DNA of 64,000 bases, from assembly GCF_003248505.1 (NCBI RefSeq), contig NZ_QFOA01000006.1, forward strand, positions 62,001 to 126,000, in the 5' to 3' direction. How positions within the stretch are numbered: the stretch's first letter is position 1; each line of letters begins with the position of its first letter. This document shows positions 14,983-23,875 of the stretch, one piece after another. Below the pieces are notes generated by a model. It ran no database searches. It saw nothing but the letters and a program-made list of their open reading frames with translations, and was not told where the DNA came from. This stretch comes from Sphingobium sp. GTDB lineage: Bacteria; Pseudomonadota; Alphaproteobacteria; Sphingomonadales; Sphingomonadaceae. A program made the position numbers and the translations under genes.

Positions 14983-17283
14983 ATGGCATCGACCCAAAAA
15001 CACAGGAAGCCCGCCAGGGTGCGGCCCGCCGGATTTCCGACCCGCGACCAGATCATCGCTTTCATCGCCGAATCCGACACGCCCGCAGGCAAGCGGGAAA
15101 TCGGAAAGGCGTTCGGGCTCAAGGGGCAGGAGAAGATCGCGCTCAAGGCGTTGCTCAAGGATATGGCGGACGAAGGGCTGATCGACATCGGCCCGGCGCG
15201 CGCTTTCCACAAGATGGGCGGCGTACCCAAGGTCACGGTGTTGCGGATCGTCGACGTCGACGACACGACGCTGATCGCCACGCCCGAGAAATGGGAGGCC
15301 GAAGGGCAGCCCGCGCCGCGCCTGCGCGTGATCGAGCGGGGGAGAAAAGGCGCGTTCACTATCGGCGACCGTATCCTGGCTCGCACCGAGGAGGCCGGGC
15401 GCGGCTGGATCGCGCATCCGATGAAAAAGCTCGCCAAGGCCAGCGAGGAATTGCTGGGCGTGGTGGAGGAGATGGCCGACGGGAAATTGTGGCTGCGCCC
15501 CGTGGACAAGCGCATCCGCAAGGATACGCCGATCAGTGACGTTGGCGAGGCGAAACCGGGCGATCTGGTGCTGGCCGAACCGCATGGCCGCCCGCCGCGC
15601 ATTTCGGCGCGGGTGACCGATATATTGGGCGACCCCTTCGCACCGCGCAGCTTCAGTCTGATCGCGATCCACAAGCATGGCATTCCCCATGTCTTCCCCG
15701 ACCGGGCGGAGGAGGAGGCGGAGAAGGCGTCCGTCCTGCCCCTGCATGAGGACAAGCGCGAGGATCTGCGCCATTTGCCCATCGTCGCCATTGATCCGGT
15801 CGATGCGCGCGATCATGACGATGCCGTCTGGGCAACACCCGACGACGATCCCGCCAATCCGGGCGGCTACAAGGCTGTCGTCGCGATTGCCGATGTCAGC
15901 TATTATGTCAGGCCGGGCAGCGCGCTCGACAAGGAAGCGCGCAAGCGAGGCAACAGCGTCTATTTCCCCGACCTCGTCGTGCCGATGCTGCCGCATCAGC
16001 TGTCCTCCGACATGTGCTCGCTGCGGGCGGGGCAGGATCGGGCGGCCATGGCGTGCCACCTGACCGTCAACGCGGAGGGAAAGGTGACGGCATGGCGCTT
16101 TACCCGCGCGGTGATCCGGGTGGCGGCGGTGCTGGCTTATGAGGATGCGCAGGCGGCGATCGACGGGCAAAAGGATAACGATCTGCTCGAACCGGCGCTG
16201 AGGCCGCTCTGGGCCTGCTGGGCGCTGTTGCGCAAGGCGCGGCAGGCGCGCGATCCGCTGGCGCTCGACTTGCCCGAACGACGCGTGGTGCTGGACGAGA
16301 GAGGGCATATCGTCAGCGTCGCGGTACGTGAACGGCTCGACGCGCACATGCTGATCGAGGATTATATGATCGCCGCCAACGTCGCGGCGGCCAAGGCGCT
16401 GGAGCAGAAGAAGTCCCCGGTCATGTACCGGGTCCACGAACCGCCCAGTCGCGACAAGCTGGTGGCGCTGAAGGACTATCTGGCGACCTTCGACATCGCG
16501 TTCGCACTGGGGCAGGTGGTGAAGCCGTCGACCTTCAACCAACTGATCGCAAAAGTCGGGGATGCCGAGGAAAAGCCGCAGATCATGGAGATGATCCTGC
16601 GCAGCCAGACCCAGGCCTATTATAGCCCACAGAATATGGGGCATTTCGGGCTGGCGCTGGGCAGTTACGCGCATTTCACTTCGCCCATACGCCGCTATGC
16701 CGACCTGCTGGTACACCGTGCGCTGGTCGGGGCCTACGGGCTCGAACTTCCCGCGCCCAAGGGGAAGGACATTCCCGAGCGAACGGCGCTGAGCCAGGAC
16801 GACTACGAGAATATGGGCCGCGTCGGCGAGATGATATCGGGTCATGAGCGTCGGGCGATGGAGGCCGAGCGCGACACGGTCGACCGCTATGTCGCCGCCT
16901 ACCTCGCCGCGCATGTCGGCGAGGTCATGCCCGCTCGCATCACCGGGGTGCAGAATTTCGGCTTTTTCGCCACGGTCGAGGGGCTGGGGGGCGACGGGCT
17001 GGTGCCGGTGTCGACCATGGGCGCGGAGCATTTCTTCTACGACGAGGCGGGACGCGCGCTTCAGGGCGTTGAGAGCGGGGATCGCTATACGGTCGGACAA
17101 AGGCTGGATTTGCGGCTGGCGGAGGCCGATCCGGTCACCGGGTCGCTCCGCTTCGAACTGCCCGACAGTCCCGCGCCGCGCGGCGGGCCGATGAAGCGGG
17201 ACCGCACGCGCCCCGGTACCCGGCGCGGGCGTCCCGCAAACATCCGGCACATGGGATCGAAGCGCGGCAAGCAGAAACGGTAG
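14983..17283 (+). CDS. rnr: ribonuclease R
   Basis: The 766-residue protein has an N-terminal helix-turn-helix and cold-shock region (about 1-240). The RNB catalytic domain begins at I-D-P-V-D-A-R-D-H-D-D-A (about 268-280), whose Asp cluster binds the metals. A C-terminal S1 domain covers about 650-730 and ends in a basic tail rich in Arg and Lys. RNase R degrades structured RNA from the 3' end and helps in tmRNA-linked decay and ribosome turnover. The stop is two bases from the end of the convergent dioxygenase gene. Confidence 0.95.
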   Translation: MASTQKHRKPARVRPAGFPTRDQIIAFIAESDTPAGKREIGKAFGLKGQEKIALKALLKDMADEGLIDIGPARAFHKMGGVPKVTVLRIVDVDDTTLIATPEKWEAEGQPAPRLRVIERGRKGAFTIGDRILARTEEAGRGWIAHPMKKLAKASEELLGVVEEMADGKLWLRPVDKRIRKDTPISDVGEAKPGDLVLAEPHGRPPRISARVTDILGDPFAPRSFSLIAIHKHGIPHVFPDRAEEEAEKASVLPLHEDKREDLRHLPIVAIDPVDARDHDDAVWATPDDDPANPGGYKAVVAIADVSYYVRPGSALDKEARKRGNSVYFPDLVVPMLPHQLSSDMCSLRAGQDRAAMACHLTVNAEGKVTAWRFTRAVIRVAAVLAYEDAQAAIDGQKDNDLLEPALRPLWACWALLRKARQARDPLALDLPERRVVLDERGHIVSVAVRERLDAHMLIEDYMIAANVAAAKALEQKKSPVMYRVHEPPSRDKLVALKDYLATFDIAFALGQVVKPSTFNQLIAKVGDAEEKPQIMEMILRSQTQAYYSPQNMGHFGLALGSYAHFTSPIRRYADLLVHRALVGAYGLELPAPKGKDIPERTALSQDDYENMGRVGEMISGHERRAMEAERDTVDRYVAAYLAAHVGEVMPARITGVQNFGFFATVEGLGGDGLVPVSTMGAEHFFYDEAGRALQGVESGDRYTVGQRLDLRLAEADPVTGSLRFELPDSPAPRGGPMKRDRTRPGTRRGRPANIRHMGSKRGKQKR

Positions 17284-17285
17284 CG

Positions 17286-17996
17286 CTATTCCGCCGCCAG
17301 CGTGACGACCAGCGCGTCGCGCCAGGCAGGGAGCGCCGGGTCGACCGGGTGTATCGCGGTGACGCCGTGCAGGATGCGGCGGTCGTCGATCAGCATCGCG
17401 TCGCCGGGATCGGTGAGGGTGAATTCGCCCAGCGGCGACCCGTTCGCCGCGCCGATGCGTGTGACGCCCTCGCGCACATTGTGCCGCTCGATCAGCATCA
17501 CCAGCACATGATCGACGCCGTCGCGGTGCATTCCCTCGGGCGTGGGCTGGCCGCTTTCGGCGGCGCTTGCCTCGATGCGGAACTGGTGCATTTCGACATG
17601 GCGTCGGCGGGAGGGGGACGCTGGGAAACCGGCGTTGCAGAAGGCGAGAATCGCCTGCATCGCGGGCAGCGCGACGGTGTCGTCCGCCACCGGATCGAAC
17701 CAGCGCTGCACATCGCCGTTCAGCCGGTTATAATCCCGGCTTTGATAATGGGGCTGGTGCGGCTTGCGGACGAAGCGCCCCCGATCCAGCGCGAAAGCGG
17801 CATGGCGGCGGCGGCGATAGCGCCCACCGTCCGCCATGTAGAGATCGGGACCGAGGTCGTTCCAGCTTGACGCCAGCGCACGCCACGCGCCGGCGTCGAT
17901 GGAAAGATGGCGCAGAAGGTCGCGACCCGCGATCCGGGCGTAGCCCTCCATCGCCAGCGACCGGTGGAGGGGGGGAAGGCAGTCCGTGTCGTTCAT
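17286..17996 (-). CDS. 2-oxoglutarate/Fe(II) dioxygenase, amino-acid-hydroxylase type
   Basis: The 236-residue protein fits the 2OG-Fe dioxygenase family that includes bacterial free L-isoleucine hydroxylase. The metal ligands are His157 and Asp159 in G-M-H-R-D-G, and a distal His in R-I-L-H-G (His210). An Arg follows in the C-terminal strand and may bind 2-oxoglutarate. It would hydroxylate a small substrate using oxygen. The substrate cannot be read from sequence. The start is the ATG at 17996. The SDR gene lies upstream on the same strand 58 bases away, and the two may be co-transcribed. Confidence 0.75.
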   Translation of the reverse strand: MNDTDCLPPLHRSLAMEGYARIAGRDLLRHLSIDAGAWRALASSWNDLGPDLYMADGGRYRRRRHAAFALDRGRFVRKPHQPHYQSRDYNRLNGDVQRWFDPVADDTVALPAMQAILAFCNAGFPASPSRRRHVEMHQFRIEASAAESGQPTPEGMHRDGVDHVLVMLIERHNVREGVTRIGAANGSPLGEFTLTDPGDAMLIDDRRILHGVTAIHPVDPALPAWRDALVVTLAAE

Positions 17997-18054
17997 CGCG
18001 TCATCCTTATGCCGATGAAGAAACGAACGGCAGGGCCGCTTTCCCCACGGTGGA

Positions 18055-18834
18055 TCAGGCGATGGTGGGGACGATGCCGCCTTCCACCCGGAGCGCAGCG
18101 CCGTTGGTCGCGGCGGCAAGCGGGCTGGCGAGGTAGGCGACCATGGCGGCGACCTCATCCGCTTCGATCAATCGCCCGATGAGCGAAAGCGGGCGCAGGG
18201 CGGTGAAGAATTCCGCTTCCCGATCCGCCTCGGGCGCGTCCTTGTCGGCGACGACCGAGCGGATGAAGTCGACGATCCCCTCCGACCGGGTCGGTCCGGG
18301 CAGGACGCTGTTCACCGTGACGCCGGTTCCGCGAGTCTGTTCGGCAAGGCCGCGCGAGATGGAAAGCTGGGCCGACTTGGTCATGCCGTAGTGGATCATT
18401 TCCGGCGGAGGCAGGAGGCCGCTTTCGCTGGCGATGAAGAGGATGCGGCCCCAATCGGCTTTCAGCATCCGGGGAAAATAATGGCGGGCGAGGCGCGCAC
18501 CGCTCACGACATTGACTTCGAACAGGCGATGCCAGTCATCGTCGCTGATCTGGGCGAAGTCCTTCGCTTCGTAGATACCGAGATTATTGATGAGGATGTC
18601 GGTGTCCGGGACCGCCGCGATGAGCGTGGCAGCCCCTTGCGCCGTCGCAGGATCGGCCAGCACCGGGTTCACCGCGCCGCCGATTTGGGTCGCTGCCGCA
18701 TCGAGTTTGGCGCGGTTGCGACCGGTGACGGTGACGGCGACGCCCTCCTGCGACAGGCGCTGGGCGATGGCGAGGCCGATGCCGGCGGTGGAGCCGGTAA
18801 CGATGGCGGTCTTGCCGGCGAGCTTGAGGTCCAT
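18055..18834 (-). CDS. short-chain dehydrogenase/reductase
   Basis: The 259-residue protein is a classical SDR. The NAD(P) loop is T-G-S-T-A-G-I-G at 13-20 and the fold marker N-N-L-G is near 83. The catalytic triad is Ser136, Tyr149 and Lys153 in the Y-G-M-T-K motif. The C-terminus ends L-R-V-E-G-G-I-V-P. An A-rich GAGGAAGGAAA precedes the ATG at 18834. It is divergent from a LysR regulator that probably controls it. The substrate is unknown. Confidence 0.88.
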   Translation of the reverse strand: MDLKLAGKTAIVTGSTAGIGLAIAQRLSQEGVAVTVTGRNRAKLDAAATQIGGAVNPVLADPATAQGAATLIAAVPDTDILINNLGIYEAKDFAQISDDDWHRLFEVNVVSGARLARHYFPRMLKADWGRILFIASESGLLPPPEMIHYGMTKSAQLSISRGLAEQTRGTGVTVNSVLPGPTRSEGIVDFIRSVVADKDAPEADREAEFFTALRPLSLIGRLIEADEVAAMVAYLASPLAAATNGAALRVEGGIVPTIA

Positions 18835-18849
18835 GGGCTTTCCTTCCTC

Positions 18850-18874
18850 ATAAAGAGACAGCGATGTGGACAAC
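18850..18874. repeat. 25-bp dispersed element, copy A
   Basis: This element in the SDR-LysR intergenic region matches 61881-61905 (in reverse complement) at 23 of 25 positions. The shared core is GACAGCGATGTGGACA. Copy A lies 16 bases upstream of the SDR start codon, next to its ribosome-binding site. Confidence 0.7.
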
Positions 18875-18937
18875 AGATAGCATGTGTGAAATTGATGATT
18901 AGAGGGACGTAATGAACTTCAGAAGTGAATCCGGCGC

Positions 18938-19834
18938 ATGAATAACCATCTGGCGGACGTGGAGAATTTCCTGGTCGTGGCGAGCGAGGGCAGCTTTGCA
19001 CGCGCGGCGCGGACGTTGCGGCTGACCCCGTCGGCGGTGAGCCGGTCCGTCGCGCGGCTGGAAAAGCGGCTGGGCGTGTCCCTCATCCGGCGGACGACCC
19101 GTTCGCTGGCGCTGACGCGCGAAGGGCTTGCCTATCGCGACCGGATGCGCGCGATCCTGAGCGACATGTTCGATCTGGAAGCGGCGCTGACGGAGGCGGC
19201 GCAGGGGCCGCGCGGGTTATTGCGCGTCAACGCGTCGCCTTCGTTCGGCGTGGAGTGTCTCATCCCGTTGCTGCCGCGCTTTGCCGACGCCTATCCCGCG
19301 ATCACCGTCGACCTGACGCTGACCGACGCGATCGTCGATCTGGTCGAGGAACGGGCGGACATCGCCATCCGCATAGGCCCGCTGCGCGACACGCGGTTGC
19401 GCGCGAAGAAGCTGGGACGCAGCCGCATGGTGCTGGTGGCGAGCCCGGACTATTTGGCGCGGCGGGGAACGCCAGGCAGCCCCGACGCGCTCGATGCGCA
19501 CGACTGCCTGCGCTTCAGCTTCCGCCGGTCGGTGGACAGCTGGCCCTTCCTGATCGACGGGCAACTGATCCATCGACCTGTCGAAGGGCGCTTCTTCGGC
19601 AATTCGGGCGAGGTCGTGCGGCAGATGGCGGTGGCGGGATGCGGCATCGCGCGGCACGGGCGCTTCCATGTCGCGTCGGACCTGCGCGCCGGGCGATTGG
19701 TCGAGGTGCTCGCGCAATATGACGCGGGCGACGGCGAGGATATCCACGCGCTCTACGCGCCGGAGGACCGGGCGGCGGCGCGGATCAGGGCGCTGCTGGA
19801 TTTCCTGGAGGCGGAGATGCGGGTGGAGGGGTGA
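18938..19834 (+). CDS. LysR-family transcriptional regulator
   Basis: The 298-residue protein has the LysR N-terminal winged helix-turn-helix (about residues 3-62, with A-A-R-T-L-R-L-T-P-S-A-V-S-R-S-V-A-R-L-E). A linker helix and a two-lobe ligand-binding domain (about 90-295) follow. It belongs to the subgroup that usually regulates a divergent oxidoreductase. The 103-base gap to the SDR gene should contain its operator. The inducer is unknown, though the neighbour points to a carbonyl or quinone compound. Confidence 0.92.
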   Translation: MNNHLADVENFLVVASEGSFARAARTLRLTPSAVSRSVARLEKRLGVSLIRRTTRSLALTREGLAYRDRMRAILSDMFDLEAALTEAAQGPRGLLRVNASPSFGVECLIPLLPRFADAYPAITVDLTLTDAIVDLVEERADIAIRIGPLRDTRLRAKKLGRSRMVLVASPDYLARRGTPGSPDALDAHDCLRFSFRRSVDSWPFLIDGQLIHRPVEGRFFGNSGEVVRQMAVAGCGIARHGRFHVASDLRAGRLVEVLAQYDAGDGEDIHALYAPEDRAAARIRALLDFLEAEMRVEG

Positions 19835-19965
19835 GGGGAAGGTGCACGCCGTTGCCACAGGTGTGGTGCGGGTGCGTGGGGTAACTGACGACCATTTGCG
19901 GCCCTTCACGTTCGGGAAATGCGTGCCCGATTGCAGGCATAACTGGTGCGTGGTTATGTAAAGCG

Positions 19966-20292
19966 ATGAGCGACAAGAATCTTACGTTGGAGCAGATGGA
20001 TACTGAGGTGATTTTTTATCACCTTGCAGACGAACGAGCTTACTTCGAATGGCTGGAACGCATTTCTTGCGTCGAAAGCGTGAAGGGCGACGGTGCGAGA
20101 GGGCTGGTGGTCACTTTAAAGAAGGGGCCAGACGAAGACGATTTGAGGCAGTTTCTTGCCTTGGCTCAGCGCTATGGTCTGGATATGCGCAAGTTCGCTA
20201 AGTTTGAAACTGAGGCAAATCGGGCATGGTTCCGCGATCCAAAAATGTATTGGTTCGACGGTGTCTTTAGTGAGGAAAAACCTTCCGACTGA
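19966..20292 (+). CDS. small acidic protein, function unknown, lower GC
   Basis: The 108-residue product starts M-S-D-K-N-L-T-L-E-Q. It is soluble and rich in aromatic residues (R-A-Y-F-E-W-L-E, R-A-W-F-R-D-P-K-M-Y-W-F-D). The fold may be a small alpha/beta domain with two helices. Codon use is visibly richer in A and T than in neighbours, which suggests horizontal acquisition. No domain was recognised. It stands alone between the LysR gene and the end of the ScfR gene. Confidence 0.55.
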   Translation: MSDKNLTLEQMDTEVIFYHLADERAYFEWLERISCVESVKGDGARGLVVTLKKGPDEDDLRQFLALAQRYGLDMRKFAKFETEANRAWFRDPKMYWFDGVFSEEKPSD

Positions 20293-20357
20293 ACGGCAGC
20301 TATCTAATAAATCCGGCGTTAGAGCAGACAGTCCTCTACCCACCCATCTCTCCCCCC

Positions 20358-21773
20358 TCACCCAATCCAATATGGCACGATCTGGCGGTTGTCGGGGTCG
20401 ACGTGGATGGGTCTGTCCGCCGGGGGGAATGCGCGCTGGTCGCAGCTTTGGCGGGGGCAGAGGCGGCAGGTGATGCCGATGGGCGTGGCGGCACCCTCCA
20501 CTTCCAGTTGCAGGCCGTCGGCATAGACGAAATTCGCCGCATGCGCCGTCTCGCAGCCCAGCACCACGGCGAAGCGGCGCGGGGTGCGCTTGTAGCTGCC
20601 CGACGGTTTCACCAGACCCTTCGCCATCGAGACATAGCGCACGCCATCGGGCGTTTCGCCGAGTTGCACGTTGATGCGGTCGGGGACGGCGACGGCTTCG
20701 TGCACGTTCCAGAGCGGGCAGGCTCCGCCGAAGCGGGCGAATTGCAGGCGGGTGGCGCTGTGCCGCTTGGTGATGTTGCCCGCCATGTCGACGCGGCAGA
20801 AGAAAAAGGGAATGCCGCGCAGTCCCGGCCTTTGCAGGGTGGACAGGCGATGGCAGGCCTGTTCGAAACTGACACCGAAGGTGCGGGCGAGCCGGTCGAT
20901 ATCGTGGCGCATCGCGCGGGCGGCTTCGCGGAAGGGGGCATAGGGCATCAGCAGCGCGCCCGCGGCATAATTGCCGAGCCCGATGGCGAGCAGCCGGTCC
21001 GCGCCGGGCACGGGCAGCGCCGCCTTGCCCACCACGTCGCCGATCACCGCCTGCCCCTCCAGCATCATGAGCTGATGGGCGAGCATGAACTTGCGGCTTT
21101 CGGTGGGGAGCGCTGCGTTGATGAACAGCTGGCGGTCGGCGGCGCGATAGGCGCGCAGGGCACTGTCGGGGGTTTCGGCGATCAGCGTCGCGATGCCGTG
21201 GCGGCGGGCGAGCGCTTCGACCAGCATCCCTTCGTCCAGCACCTGCCCCTGGGTGAAGCTTTCCGCCATCTCCTCCGCCAGGCAGTCGAGTGCATGGACG
21301 TAATTGCCCGCTTCGTGGAACCAGTCGCGCGCGGCCTCCCAGGGGAGGCGGGCCTGCACCTCATGATCGTTGCCGATCGCTTCCTCGATCATGTTGATGC
21401 GCTCGTTGGCGCGCATATGGGCGTTGTAGAGGTCTACATAGCGTGCGGCGAATTCGGGGAATTGCAGGTGCAGCTTCTCGATCCGTTCGGGCTCCATGGG
21501 CGGGCCGGGCAGTTCGGGGTGGCCAAGTGCGTAGGTGAAGGCGCCGAGCAGCTGTTCCTCCTCGCGCGCGTCGAAGCTCGCCCAGTCGGTGGGGAAGGCG
21601 CTGGCGACCGCGGCCTTCACCTTGGCGGTAAGGGGGCGGTCGTCATTCTCCAGCTGCGACAGATAGGAAACGGATATGCCCAGCGCGTGCGCCATCGTCG
21701 CCTGATCCATGCGATGATCGAGGCGCAGCTGGCGCAGGCGGGGACCTGCGAAGATTCGATTGCCGCGTGCCAT
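20358..21773 (-). CDS. short-chain acyl-CoA responsive regulator (ScfR/RamB-type)
   Basis: The 471-residue protein begins with an XRE-type helix-turn-helix (about 10-65, with M-A-H-A-L-G-I-S-V-S-Y-L-S-Q-L-E). An IrrE-like N-terminal-peptidase-fold region occupies the centre. The DUF2083 C-terminal domain ends in a Cys-rich motif (I-T-C-R-L-C-P-R-Q-S-C-D-Q-R-A). This architecture is shared by regulators of propionate, glyoxylate and methylcitrate genes such as RamB and MccR. It is divergent from the propionyl-CoA operon and probably senses an acyl-CoA. The start is the ATG at 21773, and the intervening 114 bases hold repeated TTTGCRAA sites. Confidence 0.88.
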   Translation of the reverse strand: MARGNRIFAGPRLRQLRLDHRMDQATMAHALGISVSYLSQLENDDRPLTAKVKAAVASAFPTDWASFDAREEEQLLGAFTYALGHPELPGPPMEPERIEKLHLQFPEFAARYVDLYNAHMRANERINMIEEAIGNDHEVQARLPWEAARDWFHEAGNYVHALDCLAEEMAESFTQGQVLDEGMLVEALARRHGIATLIAETPDSALRAYRAADRQLFINAALPTESRKFMLAHQLMMLEGQAVIGDVVGKAALPVPGADRLLAIGLGNYAAGALLMPYAPFREAARAMRHDIDRLARTFGVSFEQACHRLSTLQRPGLRGIPFFFCRVDMAGNITKRHSATRLQFARFGGACPLWNVHEAVAVPDRINVQLGETPDGVRYVSMAKGLVKPSGSYKRTPRRFAVVLGCETAHAANFVYADGLQLEVEGAATPIGITCRLCPRQSCDQRAFPPADRPIHVDPDNRQIVPYWIG

Positions 21774-21786
21774 ATTCCGCACCCTA

Positions 21787-21835
21787 TTTTGCGAAGTTGA
21801 GATTTGCAAATTGGCAAATTTGCATTTGCGAAAAA
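21787..21835. promoter_or_regulatory. TTTGCRAA operator repeats for ScfR
   Basis: TTTGCGAA (21788), TTTGCAAA (21803) and TTTGCGAA (21825) occur in the divergent gap, with a further GGCAAAT between them. RamB-type regulators bind sites centred on TTTGCAAA, so this cluster is the likely shared operator for the regulator and the pccB operon. Confidence 0.6.
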
Positions 21836-21887
21836 TGTGGCAGACTGAAATGAGCAGCCTCAACAGTTTTGGGAGAGCCAAGCGACC

Positions 21888-23420
21888 ATGTCGAAACTCG
21901 CGATCATCGAACAGCTCGAAGCGAAGCGCGAAGCGGCGCGGATGGGCGGGGGACAACGCCGCATCGATGCGCAGCATGCCAAGGGCAAGCTGACCGCCCG
22001 CGAGCGGCTGGACGTGCTGCTCGACGAAGGCAGCTTCGAAGAGCTGGACATGTATGTCGAGCATAATTGCGTCGATTTCGGCATGGATGCCGAACATGTG
22101 CCGGGCGACGGCGTCGTCACCGGATCGGGCACGGTCAACGGGCGGCTGGTGTTCGTGTTCAGTCAGGACTTCACCGTCTATGGCGGCGCGGTGTCGGAAC
22201 GGCACGCGATGAAGATCTGCAAGATCATGGACATGGCGATGAAGGTCGGCGCACCGGTCATCGGCCTCAACGACAGCGGCGGCGCGCGCATCCAGGAAGG
22301 CGTGGCGTCACTGGGCGGATATGCCGAAATCTTTCAGCGCAACGTGATGGCATCGGGCGTGGTGCCGCAGATCAGCGTCATCATGGGGCCGTGCGCGGGC
22401 GGCGCCGTCTACTCGCCCGCGATGACCGACTTCATCTTCATGGTGAAGGATTCGAGCTTCATGTTCGTGACCGGACCGGACGTGGTGAAGACCGTCACCA
22501 ACGAAGTCGTGACGCAGGAGGAACTGGGCGGCGCGGTGACGCATACGACCAAGTCGGGCGTTGCGGACGTGGCGTTCGAAAACGATATCGAGGCGCTGCT
22601 GGCGGTGCGCGACTTCGTCGACTTCCTGCCTGCGTCGAACCGCGAACCGGTTCCCGAACGACCGAGCGCGGACCCGTGGGACCGGGTCGAGGAAAGCCTC
22701 GACACGCTGATCCCCGCCAACGCGAACCAGCCCTACGACATGCACGAACTCATCCGCAAGGTGGTGGACGAGGGCGATTTCTTCGAAGTGCAGCCGGCAC
22801 ATGCGGGCAACATCCTGTGCGGGTTCGGTCGGATCGAGGGCAAGACGGTGGGCATCATCGCCAACCAGCCGATGGTGCTGGCCGGCGTGCTCGACATCAA
22901 TTCGTCCAAGAAGGCCGGGCGGTTCGTGCGCTTCTGCGACGCGTTCGAAATTCCGATCGTCACTTTCGTCGACGTGCCGGGCTTCCTGCCGGGAACGCAG
23001 CAGGAACTGAACGGCATTATCAAGCATGGCGCGAAGCTGCTGTTCGCCTATGCCGAAGCGACCGTGCCCAAGATCACCGTCATTACGCGCAAGGCCTATG
23101 GCGGCGCCTATGACGTCATGTCCTCCAAGCATCTGCGCGGCGACCTGAATTACGCCTGGCCTACCGCGGAGATCGCGGTGATGGGCGCGAAGGGCGCGGT
23201 GGAGATCATCTTCCGCGGCAAGACGCCCGAAGAGATCGCGGAAAAGACGAAGGAATATGAAGACCGCTTCGCCAACCCCTTCGTCGCGGCGGGCAAGGGC
23301 TTCATCGACGAGGTGATCCAGCCGCACTCGACCCGCAAGCGCATCGCGCTCGGCCTGCGGAAACTGAGGAACAAGAGCCTCGAAAATCCGTGGAAGAAGC
23401 ACGACAATATTCCGCTTTAA
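21888..23420 (+). CDS. pccB: propionyl-CoA carboxylase, beta (carboxyltransferase) subunit
   Basis: The 510-residue protein has the paired N- and C-terminal crotonase-like carboxyltransferase domains. Conserved oxyanion-loop glycine segments are G-L-N-D-S-G-G-A-R-I-Q-E-G and G-A-Y-D-V-M-S-S-K. It transfers the carboxyl group from biotin to propionyl-CoA to make methylmalonyl-CoA. Its biotin-bearing partner pccA is the last gene of the same operon, separated by four genes. The start is the ATG at 21888, after the ScfR operator region. Confidence 0.95.
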   Translation: MSKLAIIEQLEAKREAARMGGGQRRIDAQHAKGKLTARERLDVLLDEGSFEELDMYVEHNCVDFGMDAEHVPGDGVVTGSGTVNGRLVFVFSQDFTVYGGAVSERHAMKICKIMDMAMKVGAPVIGLNDSGGARIQEGVASLGGYAEIFQRNVMASGVVPQISVIMGPCAGGAVYSPAMTDFIFMVKDSSFMFVTGPDVVKTVTNEVVTQEELGGAVTHTTKSGVADVAFENDIEALLAVRDFVDFLPASNREPVPERPSADPWDRVEESLDTLIPANANQPYDMHELIRKVVDEGDFFEVQPAHAGNILCGFGRIEGKTVGIIANQPMVLAGVLDINSSKKAGRFVRFCDAFEIPIVTFVDVPGFLPGTQQELNGIIKHGAKLLFAYAEATVPKITVITRKAYGGAYDVMSSKHLRGDLNYAWPTAEIAVMGAKGAVEIIFRGKTPEEIAEKTKEYEDRFANPFVAAGKGFIDEVIQPHSTRKRIALGLRKLRNKSLENPWKKHDNIPL

Positions 23421-23426
23421 GGGGCG

Positions 23427-23873
23427 ATGACCATGAAACTCGGACGCCTCAACCATATCGGCATCGCCACGCCGTCGCTCGAAGCGAGCCTCGCTTATTA
23501 TCGCGACGTGATGGGCGCGACGATCGCCAATGAACCGTTCGACCTGCCCGTGCAGGGGGTGAAGGTGTGCTTCGTCGATACGCCGGGCGAGGGCGGGACT
23601 GCGGGCACGCAGATCGAACTGATCGAACCGCTGGGCGAAAACAGCCCGATCCACGGCTTCATCGCCAAGAACCCCGCCGGGGGCCAGCACCATATGTGCT
23701 ACGAGGTGCCCGACATCCACGACGCCAAGGCGTGGTTCGAAAGCCTGGGCAAGAAGGTGCTGGGCGAACCGCGCATCGGAGCGCACGGCACGCCGATCTT
23801 CTTCGTCCACCCCAAGGACATGAACGGGGTGCTGACCGAGATCATGGAAACGCCGAAGGACGGGGCGCACTGA
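23427..23873 (+). CDS. mce: methylmalonyl-CoA epimerase
   Basis: The 148-residue protein has the vicinal-oxygen-chelate fold, with two beta-alpha-beta modules and metal ligands. His12 is in L-N-H-I-G-I, a Gln/Glu pair is in the middle, and His is in Q-H-H-M-C-Y. It interconverts the (S) and (R) forms of methylmalonyl-CoA so the mutase can act. It lies 6 bases after pccB. The ATG at 23427 is used; a second ATG two codons later is also possible. Confidence 0.93.
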   Translation: MTMKLGRLNHIGIATPSLEASLAYYRDVMGATIANEPFDLPVQGVKVCFVDTPGEGGTAGTQIELIEPLGENSPIHGFIAKNPAGGQHHMCYEVPDIHDAKAWFESLGKKVLGEPRIGAHGTPIFFVHPKDMNGVLTEIMETPKDGAH

Positions 23874-23875
23874 CG

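Noticed and set aside
14158..17250. Minus-strand frame of 1030 codons opposite rnr and the MOSC gene
   Set aside because: It is antisense to rnr and to the MOSC gene, rich in His and Arg as expected for the shadow strand, with no recognisable domain.
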